The notes beneath the pieces were generated by a model, which did no database searches, was not told the DNA's origin, and was given only the letters and a program-made list of their open reading frames with translations. A DNA stretch of 64,000 nucleotides from Annona cherimola. Lineage: Eukaryota; Streptophyta; Magnoliopsida; Magnoliales; Annonaceae. This document shows, piece after piece, positions 1-10,489 of the stretch. The translations under genes and the position numbers were made by a program. Position 1 is the stretch's first letter. Each line of letters begins with the position of its first letter. The stretch lies in contig CM059972.1 of assembly GCA_030490835.1 (NCBI GenBank), forward strand, positions 49,765,452 through 49,829,451, read 5' to 3'.

Positions 1-642
1 CCAAAAGAAAATTTTCCATTTTTATACTTTTTCAATTTTTTCAATATTAATTTCTCATCTCTGGCATAATTTCTCAGGGTACTGAAACAATGCACCCCGT
101 GCGCTACCCTATTATTATTTTTTATATTTTTGTGTAGTATTATATGTGCCAAAGTATAGTATTTTCACATATGTACTTGTTTACATTTTTTATGCTTTTA
201 AATATTTTATTTAGAATTCAGAAACATTAAATTTTTTTATTTTTAAAATTTTAGATAAAATATTTAAAAGCATAAAAGTATAAAAGGCTGAATGTAAGAG
301 CAATACTTTGGACCCACATATAAAATTGAAAACATTCAAAAATTTTAAAAAATGTAGTGCTGCATTGGGTGCAATGGATCATTATGCAATTTCTCATATG
401 TTATACAAGGCAACATTTTTGAAACTTTTCATGCCATTTCACAATCCTATCTCCATCCCATTCAATACTGGAGGCAAAATAAATTAAGTGCCAGATCTAA
501 GGTTCAAATATTGGGCATAGGCAGTGACTTGGTTATCTTACCCATTGAATATACTTCCATTAGGTGTCTAATCATTCAAGGTGGATGAGACAATTTACAA
601 AAAAAGTCATGCAGTATATTTAGAATTATTTGTTTAGCTTAA
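1..642. other. AT-rich intergenic DNA, no gene seen
   Basis: This stretch is AT-rich, with only short frames on either strand. A loose inverted similarity around 180-290 (TTTAAATATTTTATTTAGA against TAAAATATTTAAAAGCA) suggests a decayed foldback element, but no clear termini were found. Confidence 0.5.
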
Positions 643-1305
643 GGGTGTGTTTGTTGGAAACTGATCCTGTACTCGAGTGCAAATGCCTATTTTTTATATA
701 TTTTTTTTGAAATTTTTTTTACAAAATTATTAATGTAAGATGTATTTAACATGTATATCAATTTTTACTATTTTTGAAGATTTTTAGATATTTATTTTAA
801 ATTTTTAAAAATCAGTGCCATTTTAGTAAATTTAATTTACTAAAATGGCACTGATTTTTAAAAATTCAAAATAAATATAAAAAATTTCAAAAAATGTAAA
901 AATTGATACACATGTTAAATACATCTAGATTAATAGTTGTGTAAAAAAAGTTTCAAAAAATAATATTAAAAAATGGCTATTTGCACATGGACGTATTGAA
1001 GCTAAGTGCACATGGGTGCATAGAATTAAAATCCGTATTTATTTACACCTAAAACTTTTTAAAGTTTTTTTTTCAATGTAAAAATTTTTACTCTTCACAA
1101 CTACCATAATTTTAAATTATTTTTCATATATTCCTATATAATTATCATACTTTTTAATCATTTTTACACAACTATCCATACAATTAACCTATTTATTTTA
1201 ATTCTATTTTTTTTAATATTCATCATTATCTCTATTATATTATATCATTTTCTTTCATTTTTAAAATTTTTACAAAATTTTTTTTATCACTTCCCAAGCA
1301 CACCA
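643..1305. mobile_element. Tourist-like MITE (GGGTGTGTTTG termini), interrupted
   Basis: It starts GGGTGTGTTTGTTGG at 643 and ends CCCAAGCACACCA at 1305, an imperfect terminal inverted repeat, with TAA at 640-642 and 1306-1308 as a 3-bp target duplication typical of PIF/Harbinger MITEs. The interior 1080-1300 resembles the elements at 7053-7497 and 7545-7825 (the same run of CTCT.CACAACTA, AATCATTTTTACACAACTA and CTATTTATTTTA segments). It carries a second element at about 677-986 in its left part. The family name is inferred from termini and TSD only. Confidence 0.6.
677..986. mobile_element. Hairpin MITE nested in the preceding MITE
   Basis: A near-perfect palindrome is centred at about 833. 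The left arm, from GTGCAAATG at 677, is mirrored by the right arm ending ATTTGCAC at 986; the core reads AGTAAAT-TTA-ATTTACT. The interior motifs (ATGTTAAATACATCTAGATTAA, GTGTAAAAAAAGTTTCAAA) are shared with the hairpins at 5412-5740 and 52497-52709, so it is the same family. Exact ends and TSD are not clear because the surrounding MITE has diverged. Confidence 0.7.
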
Positions 1306-2219
1306 TAAATATAAAAAATCAACTTTGTTAAAATCTATAGCATTAAAAATATAATTTTGAAAAGTACATGCATTTGCGCTTGTTGTGGATTATAAATAAA
1401 TCTAATTGAAATGATTTTTCATGAGATATAAATATTCATAAGAAAATATAATGCATGACTTTTTAGAAGATGAAAAATCCTTTCATAGAAGAAAACCCAT
1501 GAAAAGAATTTATTATCATCCTCCCCAGAAGAAGTCATCAGAATTCATACATTCACACGTACCTACCAAATACCAATCTATGATTTCGGGATAAACAGCT
1601 TCATTAATTATTATATGGGCATCAAATCACGTGCGGCACAGGTTTCAGTCCTATTGTTTGTGGCATCAACCAAGCACTGATTTGTGCCAACCCTTTCTTT
1701 ATTACAAGTAGGACAATATCTAGAACGTGCCGCTGCCGCCCAACATTTCTTCGGTTAGGGTTGGTTCATGTCAATTCCAGCGATTCCGCTAAGCATGCAC
1801 CACCGAAGCAGATTACGACAGTGTTAACACTGTCCTTCTGCGACGGTACCCAGAAGAAAATTCACCACGTCATTGCTACAACGAGAGAGGCATGGCAACA
1901 CACCAGACGGGTGTGTGTGAGAGAGGTGATGTGGTGCAATCAGCACCCAGGACTGACTTTTGCAGAGGGACCATGTTAACACTGTTCTTCACGCACCACA
2001 ACCAAGTAGGCCCGCCAGCTTCACAAGATCTTTTACTTAAAAAAATATAATTGTAAAAATTGGGCGTGGGTGGTCTCACTTTGTATGTACGGTGTATGAA
2101 GTTGATTCTCGAATTCGTCTTCGGTAGTAGTTGTTGTTGTTATTATTTGAAATTTTGTATGTATGATTTTGCCTTAACAAATATCGGTCCCGCTTTTATA
2201 TAACCGAGTCACATAAAAA
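1306..2219. other. Intergenic, no gene supported
   Basis: The region has mixed composition; 1700-2000 is the least AT-rich part. Short frames on both strands (up to about 70 codons) have no recognisable domain. The SANT/Myb exon expected upstream of the bromodomain gene was looked for and not found. Confidence 0.45.
1817..1834. repeat. 18-bp perfect palindrome
   Basis: GACAGTGTTAACACTGTC is its own reverse complement. The inner motif GTTAACACTGT recurs at 1974-1984. It lies in a gene-free region and has no assigned role. Confidence 0.6.
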
Positions 2220-2694
2220 CAGACTCACGTAATTCCTTCAAAATCTAAGATTTTGATTTTTAATGAAAAATTTAATCTATTCATTGTATTTAACATCATT
2301 TGTTTATCTATAAAATCAAATTTCATCTTAATCAATAGATCACATTTATTAAATATATATATATATATTCATGTGTAAATTATGAAAAACATTTAAATTT
2401 ATTTAAACATGTATTAGAATATAATAATACTTTACAGAATCATTCATTCACTTAAAAATGATATTTTGAACGGTTTAGAGGTCGAAAATACTACTTTAAA
2501 ATTAATATTTTAGTATTTTTCATAATTTAGACATGAATATATACATTTTCTAACAGATGTGGCATATAAACATACTTGATTGGGATGAAACTTGATCCCC
2601 TAGATAAACAAATGATGTTAAATAAAATGAATGTATTGGATTTTCTATCAAAGATTAAAATTTTAGATTTGAAAGGGTTACATGAGTCCACTAA
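2220..2694. mobile_element. Large foldback MITE, copy 1 of 3
   Basis: The two halves are inverted copies: GACTCACGTAATTCC with TTCATTGTATTTAACATC on the left against ATTTAACATCATTTGTTTATC-type sequence and TTACATGAGTC on the right. The shared interior and the TAACC/ATG.GACTC ends match the elements at 51666-52192 and 55677-56172. The ends are approximate here, and no target duplication could be fixed. It is non-coding. Confidence 0.55.
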
Positions 2695-3628
2695 TACTTA
2701 AAAATTTTTTATTTGATTTATTAATCTTAAAATATAAAATTAAAGAATAAGAATTATTATTATTATTTTTATTATGAATACCTTGCAATTGATGAGTTTT
2801 ATAGTAACACAGGTGCTAAAGAATTTTATTTCCAAGGAATGATGTCGAATTAATCTCTGTGTATCCTGTTATTCCATGTATCAATTTTACAGTAGTTCCA
2901 TATAGTCAATTTTTTGTGATTATTTTTAAGCATAAATTAGATTTTATAATAACGTATAAAATACATTTGGTTGACCAACCTTTAATCCGCACCAATCCCC
3001 TTTCCAAATTGGATTGGTTTAGACTTGGGTTGTGCAATTTGTTTTTTTTTTCCCAACTAAGATGCCTAATCCAATATTATTATAAATCGTAGGTTAGTCG
3101 GATTTGGGTTAAAAATTAAAACCGACATTAATCAGCAAAACTACCCTCCTAATTTGTTGACAAAATCGCTCCATTTCATCATTTTAAGTAGTCCCAAGAT
3201 GAGATTTCCTTCAAACCTCACGTCCAGACTATTCCCTCTCCATGTTTCATCCGTCGAGACCTGGACCATTTCCCCAAGTCGCGGACGAGAAATTTCTGTG
3301 TTTTTAGGGAGAGGGAGGTCCACTGCAGGTTGGCATCACACTTTATTAAATTCATTGGATATTATTGGCATTGAAAAACAAGGGCCTGCAAATGGATGAG
3401 GCCATGTCGGATTTCATTTGCATTCCCTAGCTGCTGTGGCTATTTAGTTGTACTTGGATCTTTTAGGCATGGCATGGCAACCTGCATTGGATTCTGCCTG
3501 TCCAATGTTCTCTTTTGATCACATTTGGGCACCTTTGGTATATGATCCATGACATCATGAAAATTCGTTAGCCAATCTAAACTATATATATTTTTCTCGT
3601 AAAAAAAAAAAAAAATCCTGTTTTGCAG
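2695..3628. other. Intergenic or upstream intron, nothing recognised
   Basis: AT-rich to 3100, then a less AT-rich segment at 3140-3400. It must be either intron or upstream DNA of the bromodomain gene, whose first recognisable exon opens at 3629 after a TTTTGCAG acceptor. No coding exon with a SANT/Myb signature was found. Confidence 0.4.
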
Positions 3629-6554
3629 GACATGGTTTGAAAAGCTTCGAAAGCAACGAGTTGCTGAGCTGAAAATGGAGCTGAAGAGATCAGAGGAGTC
3701 AATTGGGTGAGTGCTACTATCATCCTTTCCCAATCATGCCTGGCCAAGGACTCATATAGCATATATTAAGATAATTGAAATGGTCTGTGATTGCACAGCA
3801 ATTCAGGATGTATCAATGATGGATGTTGTTGTATCTGTTGTCACCCTGGTTATTATTTCATGGAAATTATCCAACAACGCATGTGGTTACCATCTGTATT
3901 ACACTGGTGTGGTAGAATTGGGTTGATATATCTAGTCTTGCTTGATTGGTACGAGGGTTGGATAGTGATGATATAAGCTAGAAATATATGAGCAACTCTT
4001 CACCTTGAGGATTGTTGAAGTAAATGAAGAATATGAAGTGTGCATGCCTGCATACATTTCAGTAAAATAGTGCCTTTCTATGGCAATTAGGTTTTAGGTG
4101 GTTTTTTCTTCTGAACATAGAAAACAGGGACAGGTAGGACTATGGAATTTGATGTCTGTGATGTTGTCGTATGCATTGGTTTGCTGATAAAAATTTCTTT
4201 TGGAACATCACTCATTTTTCTGCAGATTATCAAGATTATAGTCCCAAGATTGTTGTTGTATCTGAGGAAGATTTTATTGTTGGCCGTTTTTCTTTTATTT
4301 ATTTTGTTGCTTAATATGCTATTTCATACAATTGGTAGCATATTGTCCACTTCGTTTCTCTGTCCTACTCCTTTACCATTGATCTGAGTGACAATCTGAA
4401 CAGACAAGCTGGTTGGAAGGCTACAAGAATCCAGTCATTATCCTTCTAGCATCTGTTTATGGTTGATAAAGCTATTTTATACTTAAAGAGTCCGTTTCCT
4501 GAGTCATGATAAAGGGCTTTAGTTTTCTACATGGATAGTTCTGGGGGTATATGCCATACTATCATGGTCCATAGTACCCCCAGTCTGTCTTAGATCAGGG
4601 TTAGAATTTATTTTATTTTATTTTTTATTACACGGATCAGGGCTAGAAATTGCATAATTTAAATGTATCGATAAAATTTCAATCTCAATATGTTTTCTGA
4701 TTTAAAGAACATTTTAATTCAGGTCTCTTCAGTCGAAGTTAGAGAGCTTGATTAGCGAGAGGGAGGGCAAAAATAACACTGACTGTGATGTGGACCAAAC
4801 TCCCACTCAAAATGTTGAAGTTGAATGCCCTGGAAAGCAAATTTCAAAAGATAGGCTATCCGCTGGCAGTTTCACTGAAGATACAATGAGGGACTGTTCT
4901 GTGCCAATAGCCCAAGTTCCAGAGAAGAGGCAAATGGAAGAAAATGAAAAGAAGGTGGCAGCTACGCATTTGGATAGAGAGAAAGCAGCTCCACACAATA
5001 TGGAGGTTGGACGGTTGAGTGTGAAGAAAAGAAGGGGAAAGAGGAAGAGGAAGGACTGTGAGGATCAAAAAGAAGGGAGTGAGAGTGACGTTTTGAGTTC
5101 TGCAAATGCAGACAAGGAGAAGGAAGCATCTTCAGAAGGCTGTAATGAAGCTGTTACCAATTCTCAACAAAGGTCTGGTTCGTGTGATGGGAAGGAAGTT
5201 TTAGATTTGGCTGGGATCATGACTTCATTCGTCACTTGCAAGGATCTATCAATCTTCCAGGGACGATTAGAAAGCCAGGTAATTCTATATATTTTCGTCT
5301 GTTCCGTGGATTGCACCGCTGTGTGCTGTTTCTGCCGTTGATAATTTGTTGGCACAGACTAAAAAGATTTTTGCACTGGTTGCTGCACCCTACCAATTAC
5401 CATTAGAATTTGGAGCTGGTTCAATGCACTGGGTGTACTTCACCTGTTTTTTTATTTTTTATTTTTTTTGAAACTTTTTTCTATGAAAATGTTAACCGAA
5501 GTGTATTTAACATCTGTATAAATTTTTACCATTTTTGGAGATTTTTGGATATTTTTTTCGGATTTTTTAAAATCAGTAGCATTTTTTTCCGAAAAAAATA
5601 TCTAAAAATCTCCAAAAATGGTAAAAATTTATACAGATGTTAAATACAATTAGATTAACAGTCGTGTAAAAAAAATTTCAAAAAAAAAAAAAAAAAAAAA
5701 AAACAGGTGAAGTACACCCGCGTGCATTAAACCAGCGTCCTTAGAATTTTGGGTCATTAATGTCATCGGAATGTAGCCTGCTTAATACTTCCACGATTCT
5801 ACGAGTCTTATAACAAAAAGACTGCTGGAGGATCTTTCTTTCAAGCCTGTTTCAGCAAAAGTCATTGCATGTGTGTAACATTTCCTTTCTTTTGGATGCC
5901 ATCTTCCAGAAGAGGGTCAGATACAAAAAATTGATTCGGCGACATGTGGACTTTAGCACGATAGAATCAGGCATTGATGATGGTACAATCTCTACAACAA
6001 GAGAACTGTACCGAGATCTTCTACTCCTCTCTAACAATGCGCTTCTTTTCTACCCCAAGAATTCTTCTGAATATAAAGCTGCCCTCAAAATCCGCGATGC
6101 AGCCACCCGGCGATTTCACCATGCATCACCAAAAGACCCCAGTCATGATTCTGCCACCAGCATCCCTAGTGCGAATCGAGATTCCAGCTGCAGCAGCAGC
6201 GCTGCTCGAGAGCCTGATAGCCTCAACAAGGGAGTCCTTGATGTTGCTAAAGCCATGCAGAATCCAGTAATGAAGCCTAGGAACATGCGGCCATGCAACA
6301 ACGAGGACTCCGGGAAGGCAGTTCCAAAAGCAGCCAGAAGCTCAAGGATGCCCAGTACTGGAAATAGAAACAATGGCAAGTCTTCAGGGGGAGGCTCTAT
6401 GGTGAAGTTGGCCATGTTGGCTGCTGAGTCCATAGCAGCAGCGGCAGCAGCAGCGATGAAGGGCGTTGGACCGCCTGCAAAGCGGGGTCGGGAAGCTGCT
6501 CGGAAGACACCTGCTGTTCCTGTAAAGGGGAGAATCAGAGCTTGTAGAAGATAA
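3629..6554 (+). CDS. Bromodomain-containing protein, C-terminal exons (N-terminus missing)
   Basis: Three exons join in frame: 3629-3706, 4723-5278 and 5910-6554, each bordered by AG and GT. Exon 1 encodes a basic helix (WFEKLRKQRVAELKMELKR) that continues in exon 2 as a coiled coil (SLQSKLESLISEREG). A long acidic/basic linker with a KKRRGKRKRK nuclear-localisation-like run follows. Across the last junction, FQGRLESQ joins KRVRYKKLIRRHVDF, opening a bromodomain (RRHVDFSTIE, LLLLSNNALLFYPKNSSEY) of about 80 residues. A Ser/Ala/Arg-rich basic tail ends at TAA 6552-6554. This layout is that of the plant SANT/Myb plus bromodomain family, predicted nuclear chromatin readers. The usual N-terminal SANT/Myb exon is not in the 3.6 kb upstream, so the gene is 5'-truncated, a pseudogene, or has a very long first intron. 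The visible exons carry no stop or frameshift. The family is secure; completeness is not. Confidence 0.72.
5412..5740. mobile_element. Hairpin MITE in a bromodomain-gene intron, 9-bp TSD
   Basis: The termini are GGAGCTGGTTCAATGCAC and, inverted, GTGCATTAAACCAGCGTCC, with a palindromic interior centred near 5580 and an A-run at 5680-5702. The flanks TTAGAATTT at 5403-5411 and 5741-5749 are a perfect 9-bp duplication, which points to a Mutator-type MITE. It sits wholly inside intron 5279-5909 and should be spliced out. Confidence 0.82.
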
Positions 6555-7049
6555 CTATAATAAGGACGGTTTCATTTTGTTTCTTCTTCCCTTTGTTGTA
6601 AATTTGATTTCTTCCACTTCTGAACTCTGACAAAACGTCTTCACACCACCATCATCAATGATGATGACTTCAGAACATCATCGTCATCGATGACGATGTC
6701 ATACAAAGATTATCGCGGCTGTAACTCATTGTAGCATTTCAGACTAGCTAACTGGCAACTGTTAGGAGAATGAATTGTAAACTATACTTTCCTAATGCGT
6801 CCACGGGATTCAGATTGATGGTAGAATTAAAACCTACTCTTACATTGTTCAAGATCATTTATTTTGTCAAGAAATTAAATATCATCTTGATTAAGAGGTG
6901 TGGGTGGGTTACATCTACTTTAAAATATTTTTTCATGTGCAAATTAGAGTTGATTTCGAGCATAATGATCCTACACGCCTAATTGGTACTTAGTTAAATA
7001 ACAAATTCGTGTATTTCTTTAATTTTTATGTGGGTTAAATTGTATTTAT
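6555..7049. other. 3' region of the bromodomain gene with palindromes
   Basis: Just past the stop codon are two inverted repeats. One is ATCATCAATGATGAT (about 6651-6665). The other is a perfect 20-bp palindrome at 6679-6698 (CATCGTCATCGATGACGATG), which would fold into a strong hairpin in a 3' UTR transcript. A regulatory role is speculative. The rest is AT-rich and has no gene. Confidence 0.5.
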
Positions 7050-7052
7050 TTA

Positions 7053-7497
7053 GGGGGTGTTTGGCAATGACAAAAACTTTTCACCTAAAACTTTTCAATC
7101 TAAAACTTGTCATTCTCTACGACTCTTCTATTTTTTAATTATTTTTTTACATCTTCCAACACAAATCACCCTACTTTTCAATCATTTCTACACAATTACC
7201 TATACAACTAACCTATCTATTTTAACTTTATCCTCTTTACTCCTCATTATTACCCCTATCATATCACGTCATTTGACAACTTTTATTCTTCAAAATTCTT
7301 CACCAAAAGTTTTATTCATTCCCAAACACACCTGTAGGTTAGTTGTATAGGTAATTGTGTAGAAATGATTGAAAAGTAGGGTGATTTGTGTTGGAAGATG
7401 TAAAAAAATAATTAAAAAATAGAAGAGTTGTAGAGAATGAAAAGTTTTAGATTGAAAAGTTTTAGGTGAAAAGTTTTTGTCATTGCCAAACATCCCA
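7053..7497. mobile_element. Tourist-like foldback MITE with TTA duplication
   Basis: It starts GGGGGTGTTTGGCAATGAC and ends with the inverse GTCATTGCCAAACATCCCA. TTA flanks both sides (7050-7052 and 7498-7500). Positions 7053-7333 alone resemble a complete MITE ending CCCAAACACACC, and 7334-7497 repeats its left 160 bp in reverse. It is therefore an element with a second, inverted left end in place of a simple right end. Confidence 0.7.
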
Positions 7498-7544
7498 TTA
7501 TTAAATTCTTCTATTATTTTATTCTTGTATATGTTTTTCACAAA

Positions 7545-7825
7545 GGGTGTGTTTGTTAATGAGTAAAAATTGTCGAAGTTAAAATTTTTCAATCTAAAAC
7601 TTTTCACTCTCCACAACTATCTTATTTTTTAATCATTTTTTTCCTTTTTCTATACAACTATCCTATTTTTCAATCATTTCTACGTAACTACCTACACAAT
7701 TAATCTATCTATTTTTACTTTATCCTATTTACTTTTCATCATTACTCCTATCACATCATATCATTTGATAACTTCTACTATCTACAACTTTTCATCAAAA
7801 GTTTTATTCATTCCCAAACACACGC
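7545..7825. mobile_element. Tourist-like MITE
   Basis: Starts GGGTGTGTTTGTTAATGAGT and ends ATTCATTCCCAAACACACGC; the interior is about the same as 7053-7333 in order and orientation. It is flanked by AAA on both sides rather than the canonical TAA/TTA, so the TSD is unsure. Confidence 0.65.
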
Positions 7826-7995
7826 AAAATTTCAAGAATTTTTTTTAAATTTTTACTTATCTCACTCTCCCGTACACATGATAACAGACAAATGGGTCTG
7901 AAAAATCAGTAGCCGATCTTGAAATATTGGGGTCATAATTAGACAAGTCCAAGAGACCAAGAGTAGGTAATGGAAAAGTAGCATGGATAGTGAGT

Positions 7996-8262
7996 GGGGG
8001 TGTTAATTGTAACGGTCAATCATTAACTCGCCGTTCAACTCGTTTATTAATAAATTTGGGTTGAGATTTCTGAATAAATGGTTTATGATTTGTCAATCAA
8101 TTCCACCGTTTAATTAAATAAATAGATCAGAGTTGGGTTTTACAACTCATCAACCCGTTTATATAAAATGTTGAATCCGTTGAACGCGTATAACCTAGTG
8201 TAATATATGTAATAAATATCTTTAACTTTTCATCCTTTGTTGCCATTCCAGCTTCGGCGACA
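7996..8262. other. Host flank left of the giant insertion, with truncated MITE-like sequence
   Basis: GGGGGTGTTAATTG at 7996 resembles the left end of a GGGGTGTTAA-terminated MITE rich in AACCCGTTTAT/GGGTTG motifs. A related right end (GTTAACACCCC) sits at 51537-51547, but each is only a partial copy. From about 8225 the sequence turns GC-richer, continuing in composition beyond the insertion at 50519. Confidence 0.35.
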
Positions 8263-8271
8263 GTCCCGCTC
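8263..8271. repeat. 9-bp target site duplication (left copy) of the composite MULE
   Basis: GTCCCGCTC abuts the terminus GAGGCCCAACCC at 8272. The identical nonamer occurs at 50519-50527, directly after the terminus GGTCGGGGCTC. Nine base pairs is the Mutator superfamily hallmark. Confidence 0.85.
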
Positions 8272-8692
8272 GAGGCCCAACCCAGGGGAAGCACTTCCCT
8301 TGAGAAAAAAAAGGAAGCTGGGCATTGTGGTAATTTTACAGCGAGAGTATACTTGTTTAAAAACGTGAGTACGTTTGGTTTTTTGGTAAAATTTGTGTTA
8401 TATATATACAAAATCTCAATCTATTCCATTCATTTGCTAGATCAAGTATTAAAATGTATGTAGACATAATTTTTCATTATTTGACAATTTCTAAAAATAT
8501 TTGTGTACGAAAAATTATTTTTTAATAAGATTTCATTATAATTGGTAAAGTTGAAAAATATAATTTTCATTAGGAGTTATTTTATATTATTTAAAGTTAA
8601 TGTAATTAAGGTACTCTCAAAAATAACAAAATCTTTTATTTTTTTCGAATTTTTGAAAATTTATTAATATTTTTTTATTTTCTGAATATAAT
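8272..8692. repeat. MULE type-a terminal and subterminal region (M1 copy)
   Basis: The terminus is GAGGCCCAACCCAGGGGAAG, followed by AGGAAGCTGGGCATTGTGG, then about 350 bp of AT-rich sequence up to the satellite. Near-identical copies lie at 26891-27310 (+) and, in reverse, at 46113-46538 and 50056-50475. This end is always followed by the 10-bp satellite. Confidence 0.8.
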
Positions 8693-9808
8693 CAGATCTA
8701 ACGGCATCTAACAGCATCTAACAGCATCTAACGACATCTAACAGCATCTAACCGTATCTAACCGCATCTAATTTTTGTAATTAATGAATTAATCCTAATT
8801 TAACACCTGTAATATGATCCTAGGCCCCTTATAACGTCATTTAGACCTTAATTACGGAATTTGAAACCCATATAATAGGATTTAATGAAATTACCATAAT
8901 CTAACAGCGTCTAATCGGATCTAACGACATCTAACAGCATCTAACGACATCTAACAGCATCTAACCGTATCTAACCGCATCTAATTTTTGTAATTAATGA
9001 ATTAATCCTAATTTAACACCTGTAATATGATCCTAGGCCCCTTATAACGTCATTTAGACCTTAATTACGGAATTTGAAACCCATATAATAAGATTTAATG
9101 AAATTACCATAATCTAACAGCGTCTAATCGGATCTAACGACATCTAACAGCATCTAACGGCATCTAACAGCATTTAACAGCATCTAACGACATCTAACGG
9201 CATCTAACCGCATCTAATTTTTGTAATTAATGAATTAATCCTAATTTAACACCTGTAATATGATCCTAGGCCCCTTATAACATCATTTAGACCTTAATTA
9301 CGGAATTTGAAACCCATATAATATGATTTAATGAAATCATTATAATCTAACAGCGTCTAATCGAATCTAACGGCATCTAACAGCATTTAACCGCATCTAA
9401 TTTTTGTAATTAATGAATTAATCATAATTTAACACCTGTAATATGATCCTAGGCCCTTTATAACATAATTTAGACCTTAATTACGGAATTTGAAACTCAT
9501 ATAATATGATTTAATGAAATCACCATAATCTAACAGCGTCTAATTGGATCTAACGGCATCTAACAGCATCTAACGACATCTAACCGCATCTAATTTTTGT
9601 AATTAATGAATTAATCCTAATTTAACACCTGTAATATGATTCTAGGGCCCTTATAACATCATTTAGACCTTAATTACGGAATTTGAAACCCATATAATAT
9701 GATTTAATGAAATCACCATAATCTAACAGCGTCTAATCGGATCTAACGGCATCTAACAGCATCTAACGACATCTAAAGTATCTAACCGCATCTAACCGCA
9801 TCTAATTT
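8693..9808. repeat. 10-bp satellite in higher-order units (M1)
   Basis: Runs of a 10-bp unit (ATCTAACAGC, ATCTAACGGC, ATCTAACCGC and similar) alternate with a conserved spacer of about 130-150 bp (TTAACACCTGTAATATGATC, CCTTATAACGTCATTTAGAC). The combined unit of about 185-230 bp recurs about five times. It is non-coding. The 10-bp step is close to one turn of B-DNA. Confidence 0.85.
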
Positions 9809-10185
9809 TTGTAATTAATGAATTAATATATAATTTATATTTAATATATAAATATATGTTTCTTTTTGGGATTGGTTAAATAATCAATTTAGTAAATAAC
9901 TACATTTAATAGAAATTTCTTAATAAAATTTATTAAGATTATATAAAAATATTATTACAGTTTATATTACAAAAATATAATAATTGTAATTTTTTGTTAC
10001 CATTATTAATTAAATTAAACAAGAAATACAAATTTATTTACTCCAAATGAACTAAATGTGGACAAATAATTTAATTAAAATTTACGTTGAATATAAAATT
10101 TATAGAAAATTTTATGTACCCTTGTGTTATATGTCCCGTAAATTTTCTATTCAAAACAAAATATTTTTAGAAAATAGTATATTTA
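9809..10185. other. AT-rich linker between the two satellites (M1)
   Basis: No gene. Contains TTTATATTTAATATATAAAT and ATATGTTTCTTTTTGGGATT, conserved in Y (28970-29300) and in X in reverse (48350-48700). Positions 10035-10165 are repeated directly at 10490-10615, so the 51-bp array is bracketed by direct repeats. Confidence 0.6.
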
Positions 10186-10489
10186 TTTTTTGAGGCCCGT
10201 GGGACACAGATATTTTTAGAAAACAAAAAATTCATTTTTGGAGGCTCGCGGGACACACATATATTTTTTAGAAAACAAAATATTCATTTTTGGAGGCCCG
10301 CGGGACGCATATCTATTTTTAGAAAATAAAATATTTATTTTTAGAGGCCCACGGGACGTATATCTATTTTTTAGAAAACAAAATATTCATTTTTGGACAC
10401 CCGCGGGACACGTATATATTTTTATAAAAACAAAATATTCATTTTTTGAGGCCCGTGGGACATTTATATATTTAAAAAAAAAACAAAAT
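10186..10489. repeat. 51-bp satellite, about six units (M1)
   Basis: The unit reads ATTCATTTTTGGAGGCCCGC, then GGGACACATATATATTTTTA, then GAAAACAAAAT. Each has a GC core (GGCCCGCGGGAC) in otherwise AT-rich sequence. Fifty-one bases is 17 codons, so a false open frame (repeats such as GPRDAYLFLENKIFIFG) runs through it on the plus strand. Confidence 0.85.

Noticed and set aside
1761..2079. First exon of the bromodomain gene
   Set aside because: No SANT/Myb motif (no spaced tryptophans) in any frame there.
8693..9808. CRISPR-like array (short repeats with spacers)
   Set aside because: Plant nuclear context; the 10-bp unit is contiguous and the spacers are all the same sequence, so this is a higher-order satellite.
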